Source: Marinomonas ushuaiensis DSM 15871
GTDB taxonomy: Bacteria; Pseudomonadota; Gammaproteobacteria; Pseudomonadales; Marinomonadaceae
NCBI RefSeq assembly: GCF_000521805.1
Contig: NZ_JAMB01000005.1
Span: forward strand, 141,044 to 205,043
DNA: 64,000 bases
Direction: 5' to 3'
The notes beneath the pieces were generated by a model. That model was not told the origin of the DNA and ran no database searches. It was given only the letters and a program-made list of their open reading frames with translations. The translations under genes were made by a program, and so were the position numbers. Each line of letters opens with the position of its first letter. Within the stretch, counting starts at the first letter, position 1. Below, piece after piece: positions 1-10,188 of this stretch.

Positions 1-1525
1 CCGTTTTAAATGTATTAAGCTCAATAATAGTATTGTCTTGATCTAAGCGCTGAAAATTATTATGAGCGTTTTCTATTAACTGATTCAAAGTGATAGGAGG
101 CGATTGCTCGAAAGGTTCGTTGTTTTTTATATCATTAAGACAGTCAATTCTTTCGACTAAGCTTTTTAAGTTGTTGTTTGCAGTTTGACTACTGGTTAGC
201 AGGCTTCTTGTATCTGGTGATGTCGCCGCTTGTTCAAGGTGAGCCAGTCCACCGCCAATAATATTTATTTGTCGGCGTAGTCGACTTGAAAGATCCGACA
301 ATAAGTCAAAAATATCCGCTTTAGTGTAACTGGTGTTATGGGAGCGTTTTTGTAATAAAGGAATTGTTTGTGTAAACATTCCAATAAAGTGGATTAGAGC
401 TTCTGTAATAACCGTGAGTGTTAATCCCCATTCGATCCATAATTGGCTAGGAAATATACCATAAGCCGCCATTAACCATGAAATGTAGCCAGTAAGCAAC
501 ATTAGCCTAGCGACTAAAAAGTAGCTTGAAAAAGGGACGTTTTTAATAAAAGCGATAACGGAGTGCACCGTTAATAAAGCTAAGATACTAAAGGCGATAA
601 TTGATAGTAAATTTACATCGAGAATTTCAGGGAGTAGTGTAAATGCAATAGCAGATAAGGCGCTTATTATTCCTGCTGAAATTAGTATTTTGTCCATTCT
701 AGGAAGATGGTTTTTAGTATCTAAATAAAGTCTGGAGAAAAACGTAATGGCGCAAAGACAAAGCAATGCAGACGCATTATGGATGCGCTCTTGCATGCCT
801 GTTGTATTTGGAAAAAATTGTGATGCTTGATCATGAAGAGTGATATGTAACATGGCAATTCCAGCCAATAGTACTGCATAGACTAAATACATCGCGTGAG
901 ATGTTTTAAAATAGAAGAAAATATTAGTTACAAAAATGGTTAATAAAATTCCGATTAAAACACCGGTTAGCATGAATTTTTTTTGGGCATCTATGCTCAT
1001 TTTCGATAAAGTTTTTAGTTCGATGTTTGCATTGATAGGAAGGTGAGATGATAGCTTCATGTAAACAGTAAAAATAGGTGGTGTGTTGGCTGGAATTGAG
1101 AAAACATAATTTGGTGTTTGAATTTGTCTATTGCTGTATGGGCGGGCACCGCCAAGCTCTGCTTGAACTTGGCTTCCATAAATATTTGGTAAATAAATGT
1201 CTAGGTATTGAAGTCTAGGCGAATCTATTTCTAATAAAACAGGTATGTTCATTGTTGAGCGTATAGCGATGTCGGTACGAATCCAAACATTACCTTTGAC
1301 TCGACCAAATTGTAGGTACTCACGATTAATAGGGCGAAAGCGCTTTGCGTATTCATCAGACATTATTGTGTTGAAAGAAAGATCTTGTTTTTCATCAATG
1401 AAGTAAAAACCACTTTTTCCAATGTTGAATGAGCTGTTTGTATCATCGATAATAGCTATCGTATTAACGCCCCACACGACGTTGGAGATACTGAGTAAAA
1501 ATAGTAAGATGAGTCGATAAAACAC
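1..1525 (-). CDS. RetS-like 7TMR-DISM sensor protein (3' end outside window)
   Basis: Membrane sensor whose start lies in the window and whose C-terminus is cut off at base 1; about 508 residues are visible. I translated it by hand. After a GTG start (an in-frame stop lies 4 codons upstream) there is a signal-like segment, then a periplasmic 7TMR-DISMED2-type domain (about residues 25-170, with VKGNVWIRTDI and the LEIDSPRLQYLDIYLPN region), then seven hydrophobic segments (about 185-390), then a helical region resembling a histidine-kinase dimerisation domain. In Pseudomonas aeruginosa retS sits beside purD, as here, which supports a RetS-type role in signalling. The expected H-box (SHEIRTP-like) reads SSRLRRQ near residue 415, so the phospho-accepting histidine seems absent. 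The call to the 7TMR-DISM family is firm; RetS orthology is inferred. Confidence 0.8.
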   Translation of the reverse strand, partial: MFYRLILLFLLSISNVVWGVNTIAIIDDTNSSFNIGKSGFYFIDEKQDLSFNTIMSDEYAKRFRPINREYLQFGRVKGNVWIRTDIAIRSTMNIPVLLEIDSPRLQYLDIYLPNIYGSQVQAELGGARPYSNRQIQTPNYVFSIPANTPPIFTVYMKLSSHLPINANIELKTLSKMSIDAQKKFMLTGVLIGILLTIFVTNIFFYFKTSHAMYLVYAVLLAGIAMLHITLHDQASQFFPNTTGMQERIHNASALLCLCAITFFSRLYLDTKNHLPRMDKILISAGIISALSAIAFTLLPEILDVNLLSIIAFSILALLTVHSVIAFIKNVPFSSYFLVARLMLLTGYISWLMAAYGIFPSQLWIEWGLTLTVITEALIHFIGMFTQTIPLLQKRSHNTSYTKADIFDLLSDLSSRLRRQINIIGGGLAHLEQAATSPDTRSLLTSSQTANNNLKSLVERIDCLNDIKNNEPFEQSPPITLNQLIENAHNNFQRLDQDNTIIELNTFKT

Positions 1526-1583
1526 AATGCTAGCCTAAGCCTATTTAGTAAGGGCTATCATTATTAACTAGATAGGGGATCAA

Positions 1584-1850
1584 ATGCTATATCCAATTTT
1601 GGTGGAATATTACGTTTGGTTTAGTTTGTTGCTGCTAGCCGTTACTTGGTTTGCTCGACAATCAAAGCCAAAAAACCGAACAAATCTCATATATGGTTAT
1701 GGAATGATCGCGGCACTGGGCTTTGTGTTGGCTTTTGATTGGGTCGCTGGCGTCATCTTTGGTTTGATTGTACTTGAGCTTGGTCGTTTGCTTCGAGCTT
1801 GGCTGAATTCGAAAGAAGCACAATTAAAAAGTAATGCTAAAGATAAATAG
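1584..1850 (+). CDS. Small inner-membrane protein, unknown function
   Basis: An 88-residue protein I do not recognise. It has two or three hydrophobic segments (about residues 5-22, 38-54 and 56-72) and a charged, lysine-rich tail. It is transcribed divergently from the sensor gene at 1-1525, with only about 60 bases between them, and is followed by a good terminator. Its start is ATG with a GGGGA-like ribosome site 3-8 bases upstream. The membrane profile and terminator make it a plausible real gene; nothing in the sequence assigns a role. Confidence 0.6.
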   Translation: MLYPILVEYYVWFSLLLLAVTWFARQSKPKNRTNLIYGYGMIAALGFVLAFDWVAGVIFGLIVLELGRLLRAWLNSKEAQLKSNAKDK

Positions 1851-1881
1851 CGTTTTTTTTAAAGAAAGTAGCGGATAAAAG

Positions 1882-1906
1882 AAAGGCCTCATCAGAGGCC
1901 TTTTTT
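1882..1906. terminator. Bidirectional intrinsic terminator
   Basis: Stem AAAGGCCTC / GAGGCCTTT with a 4-base loop, followed by T residues on the plus strand and preceded by A residues, so it can also act on the minus strand. It separates the converging 88-residue membrane gene and purD. Confidence 0.8.
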
Positions 1907-1929
1907 CATTTTAACTTGTTAAGAAGGTT

Positions 1930-3216
1930 CTATTTCTGTTCACGAGCAATGGCACGGTGGCCAATGTCGGTACGAAAATAGACTTTATCCCAAGATAATT
2001 TTTTAACGACATCGTAAGCGCCAGCTTGCGCGTCAGCCACGGTATTACCAAGAGAAACAGCACACAGTACACGGCCTCCATTAGTAACCACTTGGTCATC
2101 TTTCAATGCCGTGCCTGCTTGGAAGACTTTTTGATGTGCAGGAAGTACGCTTTCTAAACCGGAAATAACATCACCTTTAGGGTAATCCGCAGGATAACCG
2201 CCGGCGGCCAATACAACGCCTAGGCTTGCTCTTGGATCCCAGTCTGCTTTCACTGTATCGAGCTTGCCATTGATCGCTGCTAAACACATTTGTGCCAAAT
2301 CAGAGCGTAAACGCATCATGATAGGTTGTGTTTCAGGATCGCCAAAACGGCAGTTATATTCCAACGTTTTTGGTGTGCCATCTGCATCAATCATCACACC
2401 AGCGTACAAGAAACCACGGTAGCGATTACCTTCCGCATTCATGCCTTTCACGGTTGGCATGATGACTTCATTCATAATGCGATCATGAATTTCTGGTGTT
2501 ACTACTGGAGCAGGGGAGTAAGCACCCATACCACCAGTATTTGGACCAAGATCACCGTTGTCGCGTGCTTTATGGTCTTGGCTGGTGGCCATTGGTAACA
2601 CTGTTTCACCATCCACCATACAAATAAAGCTGGCCTCTTCACCCGTTAAAAACTCTTCGATAACAACACGGCTACCGGCATCACCAAAAGAGTTGCCTTG
2701 CAGCATGTCTTCAACCGCTGCAATGGCTTCGGCTTCGGTTTGCGCCAAAATAACGCCTTTACCTGCCGCTAAACCGTCTGCTTTCACAACGATAGGTGCG
2801 CCTTGTTGTTTGATATAAGCCACCGCAGGGGCAATTTCAGTGAAGTTGCCATAACTTGCAGTAGGAATGTTATGACGTGCTAAGAAGTCTTTAGTAAAGG
2901 CTTTAGAGCCTTCTAGTTGAGCGGCGGCGGCGGTTGGGCCGAAGATAGCTAAACCTTCTTTCTCAAACGCATCAACAACGCCAATTACCAGCGGAGCCTC
3001 TGGACCAACTATGGTTAGATCAATGTTTTCGTTTTTTGCAAAAGTAACAAGAGCTGAGATATCAGTCACACCGATATTAACGTTCTCAACTTTGTTTTCC
3101 ATTGCTGAACCAGCATTTCCTGGAGCAACAAAAACTTTTTCTACATCGTTTGATTCTGCGGTTTTCCAAGCAAGAGCATGTTCGCGACCGCCATTACCAA
3201 TAATAAGAACTTTCAT
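1930..3216 (-). CDS. purD: Phosphoribosylamine--glycine ligase (GARS)
   Basis: Cytosolic ATP-grasp enzyme that joins glycine to 5-phosphoribosylamine, the second step of de novo purine synthesis. The 428-residue length is normal for the family. It begins with the family signature VLIIGNGGREHALAWK, has the ATP-grasp segment around VKADGLAAGKGV (about 145-157) and the metal/phosphate-binding stretch LEYNCRFGDPE (about 287-297). It lies 29 bases downstream of purH on the same strand, so the two purine genes form an operon. An AAGGA-type ribosome site precedes the ATG. Confidence 0.97.
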   Translation of the reverse strand: MKVLIIGNGGREHALAWKTAESNDVEKVFVAPGNAGSAMENKVENVNIGVTDISALVTFAKNENIDLTIVGPEAPLVIGVVDAFEKEGLAIFGPTAAAAQLEGSKAFTKDFLARHNIPTASYGNFTEIAPAVAYIKQQGAPIVVKADGLAAGKGVILAQTEAEAIAAVEDMLQGNSFGDAGSRVVIEEFLTGEEASFICMVDGETVLPMATSQDHKARDNGDLGPNTGGMGAYSPAPVVTPEIHDRIMNEVIMPTVKGMNAEGNRYRGFLYAGVMIDADGTPKTLEYNCRFGDPETQPIMMRLRSDLAQMCLAAINGKLDTVKADWDPRASLGVVLAAGGYPADYPKGDVISGLESVLPAHQKVFQAGTALKDDQVVTNGGRVLCAVSLGNTVADAQAGAYDVVKKLSWDKVYFRTDIGHRAIAREQK

Positions 3217-3245
3217 AATCTGTTCATCCTTTTTAATAACGATTC

Positions 3246-4826
3246 TTAGTGACGGAAATGACGCATACCAGTCAAAACCATTGCCATGCCAGCCTCGTCA
3301 GCTGCTGCAATAACTTCTTCGTCACGCATAGAACCACCTGGTTGAATTACAGCTGTAATGCCAGCTTGAGCTGCTGCATCAATACCATCTCGGAATGGGA
3401 AGAATGCATCCGATGCCATAACAGAACCGACAACTTCTAGATTTTCATCAGCGGCTTTAATACCTGCAATTTTTGCGCTGTAAACGCGGCTCATTTGACC
3501 TGCGCCTACACCGATAGTTTGTTCTGCTTTTGCATAAACAATTGCGTTAGATTTAACAAATTTAGCCACTTTCCAAGCAAACAATAGATCTTTTAATTCT
3601 GCTTCAGTTGGCTGGCGTTTAGATACGACTTTTAGGTCGTCTAGTGTAATGCATCCATCGTCGCGGTCTTGAACTAATAACCCACCATTAACACGCTTGT
3701 AATCCAAAGCGGCTGGTTTGTCTTGTGACCATTGGCCACATTCAAGTAAGCGTACGTTTTGTTTTGCTGCAACAATTGCAATTGCTTCTTTGCTGACACT
3801 AGGTGCAATGATGACTTCAACAAATTGACGGTCAACAATCGCTTGTGCTGTTTTTGCGTCTAATTCTTGGTTGAAAGCAATGATGCCACCAAAGGCAGAT
3901 GTTGGGTCTGTTTGGAAAGCGAGATCATACGCTTCAAACTGTGTTGTTGCTGTTGCGACACCACAAGGGTTTGCATGCTTAACGATCACACAAGCAGGCT
4001 TGTCGAAGCTTTTTACACATTCAAGTGCGGCGTCTGTATCGGCGATGTTGTTATAAGAAAGAGCTTTACCTTGTAACTGTTTGGCTGTGCTAATGGATGC
4101 TTCTTTTGGATTGGCTTCAACATAGAAAGCGGCTTTTTGATGAGGGTTCTCACCGTAGCGCATTTCTTCTTGTTTGTTGAATTGTAGATTAAAGGTGCGA
4201 GCGAAGTCTTCGCTACCTCCAGCCACTTTTTTACCTAAGAAGTTTGCAATCGCACCATCGTAATGTGATGTATGTTCGAATGCTTGTACGGCAAGGTCAA
4301 AGCGTTGGTCGTAAGTTAAACCGCCATCCGCTTTTAATGAAGCCAGTAGGCTGTTGTAGCTTGATGGAGAAACAACGATAGCAACGTCTTTGTGGTTCTT
4401 AGCAGCTGAGCGAACCATAGTCGGTCCACCGATATCAATGTTTTCGATAGCCATTGGTAGGTCGCAATCTGGGCGCTCAATAGTCGCTTCGAATGGGTAA
4501 AGGTTGACCACAACCATATCGATTTCATCGATGCCATGTTCTTTCATGATGGCGCCGTCGATGTCACGACGACCAAGAATCCCGCCATGCACTTTCGGAT
4601 GAAGGGTTTTGACACGACCATCCATCATTTCGGGGAAACCTGTGTAATCGGATACTTCGGTCGCAGTGACGTTATTCTTTAACAACAAAGCGTAAGTGCC
4701 GCCAGTTGAAAGGATTTCAACGCCTTGAACGGTTAGTTCGCGGGCGAATTCGACAATGCCTGTTTTGTCAGAAACGCTGATTAACGCTCGCTTGATTGGA
4801 GTAACTGTTTTTTGATTTGCCATCAT
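3246..4826 (-). CDS. purH: Bifunctional AICAR formyltransferase / IMP cyclohydrolase
   Basis: Carries out the last two steps of IMP synthesis: formylation of AICAR and ring closure. The N-terminal IMP cyclohydrolase domain starts with [16 protein letters not shown] and continues through STGGTY and [13 protein letters not shown]; the C-terminal formyltransferase domain has the KHANPCGVA segment with the catalytic Lys-His, and a typical ending [20 protein letters not shown] nine bases upstream could extend the protein, but the ATG pair at 4826 and 4823 behind GTGAGAACC fits better. It leads the purH-purD operon and is separated from fis by a terminator. Confidence 0.97.
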   Translation of the reverse strand: MMANQKTVTPIKRALISVSDKTGIVEFARELTVQGVEILSTGGTYALLLKNNVTATEVSDYTGFPEMMDGRVKTLHPKVHGGILGRRDIDGAIMKEHGIDEIDMVVVNLYPFEATIERPDCDLPMAIENIDIGGPTMVRSAAKNHKDVAIVVSPSSYNSLLASLKADGGLTYDQRFDLAVQAFEHTSHYDGAIANFLGKKVAGGSEDFARTFNLQFNKQEEMRYGENPHQKAAFYVEANPKEASISTAKQLQGKALSYNNIADTDAALECVKSFDKPACVIVKHANPCGVATATTQFEAYDLAFQTDPTSAFGGIIAFNQELDAKTAQAIVDRQFVEVIIAPSVSKEAIAIVAAKQNVRLLECGQWSQDKPAALDYKRVNGGLLVQDRDDGCITLDDLKVVSKRQPTEAELKDLLFAWKVAKFVKSNAIVYAKAEQTIGVGAGQMSRVYSAKIAGIKAADENLEVVGSVMASDAFFPFRDGIDAAAQAGITAVIQPGGSMRDEEVIAAADEAGMAMVLTGMRHFRH

Positions 4827-4873
4827 GGTTCTCACAATAATTTAACACTAAATAAACAAGGGGAAGGTTAAAC

Positions 4874-4900
4874 AAAAAAAGGGCGAATCCGCCCTTTTTT
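4874..4900 (-). terminator. Intrinsic terminator of dusB-fis
   Basis: GGGCG-AATC-CGCCC style stem embedded between an A run and a T run. On the minus strand it lies just after fis and before purH, so it should end the dusB-fis transcript and make purHD depend on its own promoter. Confidence 0.8.
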
Positions 4901-4908
4901 CTTGTACT

Positions 4909-5220
4909 TTATAGCATGCCGTATTGCTTTAACTTCTTGCGAAGTGTGCCTCGGTTTAAACCAAGGATAGTGGATGCTTTTGTTTGATTGTCCTTCGTGT
5001 AGCTCATGACAGACTCTAGCAAAGGTGCCTCAACCTCTGCTAAAACTAACTGGTATAAGTCTGTTATTGGCTGCCCATCAAGATGAGCGAAATAGTTTTG
5101 TAGTGCTTTTTCAACATTGTCACGTAAAGTTTGTGACTGCTCCGAAGAAGCGGCTTGAAACGTATGAGTATGAGTTTGTTCTACCACAGAATGACCTTCT
5201 ATTTTTTTAAAGCTAACCAT
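4909..5220 (-). CDS. fis: DNA-binding nucleoid protein Fis
   Basis: Small nucleoid-associated and growth-phase regulator that bends DNA and activates rRNA promoters, among many others. The protein is 103 residues, close to the 98 of Escherichia coli. The C-terminal helix-turn-helix is intact ([21 protein letters not shown]), preceded by the dimer helices with [14 protein letters not shown]. It follows dusB by 86 bases, the conserved dusB-fis operon arrangement of gammaproteobacteria, and is ended by the hairpin at 4874-4900. Confidence 0.96.
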   Translation of the reverse strand: MVSFKKIEGHSVVEQTHTHTFQAASSEQSQTLRDNVEKALQNYFAHLDGQPITDLYQLVLAEVEAPLLESVMSYTKDNQTKASTILGLNRGTLRKKLKQYGML

Positions 5221-5306
5221 TTATTAATGTGAATCGAATAATAAAAAGAAATACCGTCTAAGACGTCTTATTGTTATTCAATGCATTAAGTACAAGGTTT
5301 GTTTAC

Positions 5307-6275
5307 CTATTGGTAAACAAAGAACTCTTCTAATTTATCAAGTTGCTCTTGCGTATTATCAATACGGTTAAACAAGCTGCGAAATTGTGTTTTATCCGCT
5401 AACGTCTGCAAATACCAACCAACGTGCTTGCGAGCAATACGCACACCCAAATAGTCACCATAAAATTGATGCAGGGCGTTTACATGGTTGATAACAAGTT
5501 GTTTCACCTCAAATATAGACGGAGGTGCTAACAATTCATTTGTTTCTAAATAGTGATTTATTTCACGAAAAATCCACGGCCTACCTTGGGCTGCGCGTCC
5601 GATCATAATGCCGTCGGCGTTTGTGTAGTCTTTCACGAATTTTGCAGACTCAGGGTCTTTGATATCACCATTGGCAAAAATGGGAATGCTCAAATGACGC
5701 TTTATCTCTGCAATTGTGTCGTATTCAGCAGTTCCTTGAAACTTACATTCGCGTGTTCTTCCATGAATAGCTAATGCTTGAATACCAATGTCTTCTGCCA
5801 TTTTAGCAATGGTAAGACCATTTTTTTGATCTTGACTCCATCCTGTACGGATTTTTAGAGTGACAGGAACAGAAACACTATTTACAACAGATTCCAGTAT
5901 TTCTCGGACAAGAGCTTCGTCTTTAAGTAATGCAGAGCCAGCGGCCTTATTGCATACTTTTTTCGCAGGGCAGCCCATGTTGATATCAATGATTTGTGCG
6001 CCTAACTCAACATTTTGTTGTGCTGCTTCAGCCATCATTTGTGGGTCGCCACCAGCAATTTGAACTGACCTTGGTGAAACCTCAGTATCGTGAATTAAAC
6101 GATGACGGCTCTTGGTCGAGTTCCACAGACGAACATCAGAAGTGACCATTTCTGATACGACTAAGCCTGCTCCCTGATCATGGCAAAGGCGGCGAAAAGG
6201 CAAATCTGTTACGCCCGCCATTGGGGCAAGAATAACAGGTTTGTCAACGCAATATGGGCCAATAGCAAATGCCAT
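5307..6275 (-). CDS. dusB: tRNA-dihydrouridine synthase B
   Basis: FMN enzyme that reduces specific uridines of tRNA to dihydrouridine. Of 322 residues, the TIM-barrel N-terminal part carries LAPMAGVTDLPFRRL (about 16-30), the catalytic cysteine motif NMGCPAKKV (Cys102), the KIRTGW segment and the FMN/phosphate-binding GDI and GIMIGRAAQGRPWIF stretches. It is the first gene of the dusB-fis operon. The family member DusB is chosen over DusA or DusC because of the fis linkage and the full set of motifs. Confidence 0.95.
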   Translation of the reverse strand: MAFAIGPYCVDKPVILAPMAGVTDLPFRRLCHDQGAGLVVSEMVTSDVRLWNSTKSRHRLIHDTEVSPRSVQIAGGDPQMMAEAAQQNVELGAQIIDINMGCPAKKVCNKAAGSALLKDEALVREILESVVNSVSVPVTLKIRTGWSQDQKNGLTIAKMAEDIGIQALAIHGRTRECKFQGTAEYDTIAEIKRHLSIPIFANGDIKDPESAKFVKDYTNADGIMIGRAAQGRPWIFREINHYLETNELLAPPSIFEVKQLVINHVNALHQFYGDYLGVRIARKHVGWYLQTLADKTQFRSLFNRIDNTQEQLDKLEEFFVYQ

Positions 6276-6430
6276 GATATTCCTGAATACTGGACTGAAT
6301 GTTAAAGATCGTCGACAGCGTCGAGCGGGCGTGAATAATACCTAGGCAATTGGTATTTTTGAAGTCTTGACAGACTGAAAATTGACTATTTTTTGTTCTT
6401 TTTTTAGTTCAACCGTAAAAAACGCCCAAA

Positions 6431-7759
6431 CTAGTAAGAGCGAGTATCCGAAGGGAAGGCTTTTAGTTGGTGTGTCACTGCACGTGTGCCTGGGTCTTGG
6501 ATGGGAATGACCAAGTGAATCGGTGTATTTGATGGCATATAAGTAATATCTAGGAAGTCTTTATGTAGGTAGTCTGTCGGTGAAAAAAGTCGTGCGGCAA
6601 CTGGTGAACCGTTTAAATCAAAAAATTCTAACGCAATTTTTGGCATAGATTGAGAAAAACTGCTGATGTTTGTAATGATGGCGTTTACCAATAATGTATT
6701 TTCTATGGATGGGTGGCTTTGGATTCGGACGTGCTGAATGGTGATGGTGCTTACATCCTCAAACTTTGGTAAGACGCAATTATAATAAGAGCAAATAGTT
6801 CTATAAATAGAGCGGAATTTTGCTGAACGACTACCTTCGTCGAAAAAATGAATGGTAACTTGGGCTGTTAGTAAAGCAAGACCCAGTAATATAGCTAAAA
6901 ACCATAGCCAAGGGTGTGAGTTTTTTTTCGCTGAAGAGGACTCATTTTCTTCTAACAACGGTGCTAGGCTTTCTTGAGCGGATAACTGTTCCAGAAAGCT
7001 GTGCTGACTTTTTATGTCAGATGGTCGTGTTTGTTCAGATGCTGTCTGTGCCAATGACTGCAAGGCGACCATATAATCTGGGTCTTTTTCTGGAGCTTGA
7101 GGTGCCCTTGGCAGATGATTTTGTGTTTCTTCTTCAACCACCACATCATCAATAATTTTTTCAACTGGTTTAGACAGTATTCTGGATTTGGGGGTTGCGT
7201 TTAGGGCCGCTTCAACTTCCGCCAACTCTACTTCCCAAGGTGCCAAGTCGTTTTGTTTATCAGGGTTCGAGTTTGTCTCTGTATGAACTGACTTTGCCTG
7301 TTCTTGATAGGACTTAACGCGTTCTTGATAAGAATTTGGACTGCTTTGATTAATCTCGTTGCTTGCTTCTTTGAATGACTCGTTTTGGCTTATATCGAAT
7401 TCAGTTGGCGGGTTTAAATCCTCATCATCAAATAAATTCTGCAATGAGTCAGGGTGAATAATATTGTCTTCTGGTGTAAAAGAGGCGTTTTCAGAATCAC
7501 TATGATTTTCTTTAGGTTTTTCTGCTTGTTCTGGCGTTGTTTGCTTTTGTGTATTTTGCTTTGGTGTATCTTGTGAAATGTATTTCTTCTCTGAAGAAAC
7601 CTTTTCTTGCTGAGTGGTTTGAGTTGGCTGTTTGCTCGCATCAAATATGTGGAAGCACTGACCACACCTTACCTTGCCTTTGGCCATGCTTAATACTTCA
7701 TCGCTAACACGAAATGCGGTGGAACATTTTGGGCAACGTGTTATTAAGCTATTGGCCAT
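6431..7759 (-). CDS. Zinc-ribbon and DUF3426 membrane protein
   Basis: A 442-residue protein of unknown exact role. The N-terminus is an MJ0042-type zinc ribbon with cysteines at 9, 12, 32 and 35 (CPKC...CGQC). A long, acidic, Gln/Glu/Ser-rich low-complexity stretch follows (about 40-280), then one membrane segment (about 283-303) and a C-terminal DUF3426 domain that would lie in the periplasm. This gene type is usually found between prmA and dusB, as here and in Pseudomonas. The topology suggests a cytoplasmic zinc domain tethered to a periplasmic domain. No catalytic motif is visible. Confidence 0.88.
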   Translation of the reverse strand: MANSLITRCPKCSTAFRVSDEVLSMAKGKVRCGQCFHIFDASKQPTQTTQQEKVSSEKKYISQDTPKQNTQKQTTPEQAEKPKENHSDSENASFTPEDNIIHPDSLQNLFDDEDLNPPTEFDISQNESFKEASNEINQSSPNSYQERVKSYQEQAKSVHTETNSNPDKQNDLAPWEVELAEVEAALNATPKSRILSKPVEKIIDDVVVEEETQNHLPRAPQAPEKDPDYMVALQSLAQTASEQTRPSDIKSQHSFLEQLSAQESLAPLLEENESSSAKKNSHPWLWFLAILLGLALLTAQVTIHFFDEGSRSAKFRSIYRTICSYYNCVLPKFEDVSTITIQHVRIQSHPSIENTLLVNAIITNISSFSQSMPKIALEFFDLNGSPVAARLFSPTDYLHKDFLDITYMPSNTPIHLVIPIQDPGTRAVTHQLKAFPSDTRSY

Positions 7760-7817
7760 GCGACAGAGTCTTCCTGTTTAAATCATTACAAATTGTTAAT
7801 AAAAAGATATCTAAATA

Positions 7818-8708
7818 TTATGCGTTTTTCGTACCGACAATACGAACCCATTCTTCTTTTTCTGTAATTGAGTCTATAGTGAACCATTCTTCATAGGCTT
7901 GAATGACTTCTTGGGCTTGGTTTGCAAGAATACCAGACAGTGCTAGCTGACCATTTGGTTTAACCAATGCGGAAATAGTCGGCGCTAAGTGGGCTAGTGG
8001 GCCAGCAAGAATATTCGCGACAACAATGTCGGCTTGCAGGTCAGATTCATAAGGCGGCAATTTAACCTCAATACGACTCGGGTCTATTTTATTGCGTTCG
8101 GCATTAGCTTCTGTTGCCTGAACGGCTTGAGGGTCGATATCAATACCAACCATGTTGTTTGCACCAAGTAATAAGCCTGCGATACCTAAAATACCCGAGC
8201 CACAACCATAATCTATGATGGTTTTGTCTTGGCAATCAATACTGTCTAACCATTGCAAACAAAGCGCCGTTGTAGGGTGTGTGCCTGTACCAAATGCTAG
8301 GCCAGGATCAAGCATTAAAGTAACCGCTTTAGGGTCAGGCACTTCTCTCCAACTTGGACAAACCCAAAGACGTTCGCCGAACTGGATAGGGTGGTAGCTG
8401 TCCATCCATTCTCTTTCCCAGTCTTTGTCTTCGAGTATTTCTATTTTTAAATCTACATCAGACTCGCCTATGGATTCTGCTTTGTGCTCAATCACGGGGC
8501 GAATGGTTTCAATGTCTGTGTCAGCTTCAAATAACCCAGTGACCTTGGTATTTTTCCACAAAGGAGTGGTGTTTAAATCTGGTTCATATACTGGGTCATC
8601 ATGAACGTCTTCAAAGGTGACGACCATGGCGCCACATTCCAATAAAGTGTCTTCGAAAGCGGGGACGTGATCAGGTGTAGTATGGATACAAATTTGAAGC
8701 CAAGGCAT
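7818..8708 (-). CDS. prmA: Ribosomal protein L11 methyltransferase
   Basis: S-adenosylmethionine-dependent enzyme that trimethylates lysines and the N-terminus of ribosomal protein L11. The 296 residues match the family length. The N-terminal substrate-recognition domain begins MPWLQICI; the catalytic domain shows GLAFGTGTHPTT, the SAM-binding DYGCGSGILGI, the acidic GIDIDPQAV and the VANILAGPL motif. It is in the conserved accBC-prmA-zinc ribbon-dusB series, all on the minus strand, but is separated from accC by a strong hairpin at 8783-8813. Confidence 0.96.
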   Translation of the reverse strand: MPWLQICIHTTPDHVPAFEDTLLECGAMVVTFEDVHDDPVYEPDLNTTPLWKNTKVTGLFEADTDIETIRPVIEHKAESIGESDVDLKIEILEDKDWEREWMDSYHPIQFGERLWVCPSWREVPDPKAVTLMLDPGLAFGTGTHPTTALCLQWLDSIDCQDKTIIDYGCGSGILGIAGLLLGANNMVGIDIDPQAVQATEANAERNKIDPSRIEVKLPPYESDLQADIVVANILAGPLAHLAPTISALVKPNGQLALSGILANQAQEVIQAYEEWFTIDSITEKEEWVRIVGTKNA

Positions 8709-8782
8709 AAAGTGGAGTCCAACAATAAATAAACAGGAATAGAATAACGAAGCTTGGTACGAGAGGCGAGAGGAAAATGATA

Positions 8783-8813
8783 GTCCCTAGTGATTTATGC
8801 AATCACTAGGGAC
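8783..8813 (-). terminator. 13-bp perfect hairpin between accC and prmA
   Basis: Perfect inverted repeat GTCCCTAGTGATT / AATCACTAGGGAC with a 5-base loop, starting 14 bases after the accC stop on the minus strand. A clear T tract is missing after the stem (TATCATTTTCC), so it may be a weak terminator, a mRNA 3'-end stabiliser or an attenuator of prmA rather than a strong stop. Confidence 0.6.
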
Positions 8814-8826
8814 CAAACCGCGGTTC

Positions 8827-10167
8827 TTATAGACCGAGTTTTTTCTCCAAGTAATGGATGTTAACGCCACCAATAATGAAGTTTGCATCATTTACTAAGT
8901 CTTTCTGTAGCTCAATGTTGGTTTTGATACCATCGATGAAAGTTTCATCTAGAGCGCCTGAAAGGCGTTTTAATGCAGCCGTTCTGTCCGGTGCATGACA
9001 GATGATTTTAGCGATCATGGAGTCATACGTTGGTGGAACTGTGTAGCCGCTATACAAATGAGAGTCAACGCGAACACCCATACCACCTGGCGCATGGAAA
9101 TAATCCACTTTACCTGGAGAAGGCATGAAGGTTTTAGAATCTTCGGCATTAATACGTGACTCAACAGCGTGACCGTTTAGAACGATGTCTTCTTGTTTCA
9201 TTGACAATGGTAAGCCACTAGCAATTCGAAGCTGTTCTTTAACGATATCAACGCCTGTTACCATCTCTGTCACTGGGTGTTCTACTTGAACGCGAGTGTT
9301 CATTTCGATGAAATAGAAACCGCCGTCTTCGTATAAGAATTCAAAGGTACCCGCACCGCGATAGTTGATCTTGATACAAGCATCTACACAGGCTTTCAAA
9401 CAAGCTTGGCGTGACGTTTCGTCTAGCATTGGTGCTGGTGCTTCTTCCAATACTTTCTGGTGACGGCGTTGTAGAGAACAATCACGGTCGTATAAATGAA
9501 CCGCATTACCTTGACCATCAGCCAATATTTGAACTTCTACGTGGCGAGGGTTTTGTAGGAATTTCTCCATATAAACCGTGCTGTCACCAAAGTAAGAGCC
9601 CGCTTCAGATTGAGTAATGCTGATGGATTTTAGTAGACTGCCTTCGTTGTGAACAACGCGCATACCACGACCACCACCACCCGCCGCTGCTTTGATGATA
9701 ACCGGAAAGCCGATTTCATGAGCAATACGGATACATTCAGCAGAATCAGAAGGTACAGGACCATTAGAACCAGGCACGGTTGGTACGCCAGCTTCTTTCA
9801 TTGCTTTGATCGCAGAAACTTTGTCACCCATAAGGCGAATTGTTTCCGCTTTTGGGCCAATGAAAGCAAAACCAGAATTTTCAACTTGTTCTGCAAAATC
9901 AGCGTTTTCAGCAAGGAAACCGTAACCTGGGTGTATTGCTGAAGTATCTGTTAATTCTGCAGCACTAATTATAGCTGGAATATTTAGATAACTTTGTGCT
10001 GAAGGATTTGGGCCAATACAGATAGACTCATCTGCAAGGCGAACGTGTAATAAGTCACGGTCAATTTTAGAGTGAACCGCAACAGTTTTAATACCGAGTT
10101 CTTTACACGCACGTAAAATACGTAGCGCGATTTCGCCTCGGTTAGCAATCAATACTTTATCTAGCAT
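8827..10167 (-). CDS. accC: Acetyl-CoA carboxylase, biotin carboxylase subunit
   Basis: ATP-grasp subunit that carboxylates the biotin of AccB, the first half of malonyl-CoA formation for fatty acid synthesis. The 446 residues are full length. It starts [16 protein letters not shown], has the glycine-rich ATP loop [14 protein letters not shown] (about 159-172), the active-site [14 protein letters not shown] segment (about 288-301) and the [15 protein letters not shown] stretch. It is 21 bases downstream of accB, the standard accBC operon. Confidence 0.97.
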   Translation of the reverse strand: MLDKVLIANRGEIALRILRACKELGIKTVAVHSKIDRDLLHVRLADESICIGPNPSAQSYLNIPAIISAAELTDTSAIHPGYGFLAENADFAEQVENSGFAFIGPKAETIRLMGDKVSAIKAMKEAGVPTVPGSNGPVPSDSAECIRIAHEIGFPVIIKAAAGGGGRGMRVVHNEGSLLKSISITQSEAGSYFGDSTVYMEKFLQNPRHVEVQILADGQGNAVHLYDRDCSLQRRHQKVLEEAPAPMLDETSRQACLKACVDACIKINYRGAGTFEFLYEDGGFYFIEMNTRVQVEHPVTEMVTGVDIVKEQLRIASGLPLSMKQEDIVLNGHAVESRINAEDSKTFMPSPGKVDYFHAPGGMGVRVDSHLYSGYTVPPTYDSMIAKIICHAPDRTAALKRLSGALDETFIDGIKTNIELQKDLVNDANFIIGGVNIHYLEKKLGL

Positions 10168-10188
10168 GATGAAACCTATTGCTTTGAA

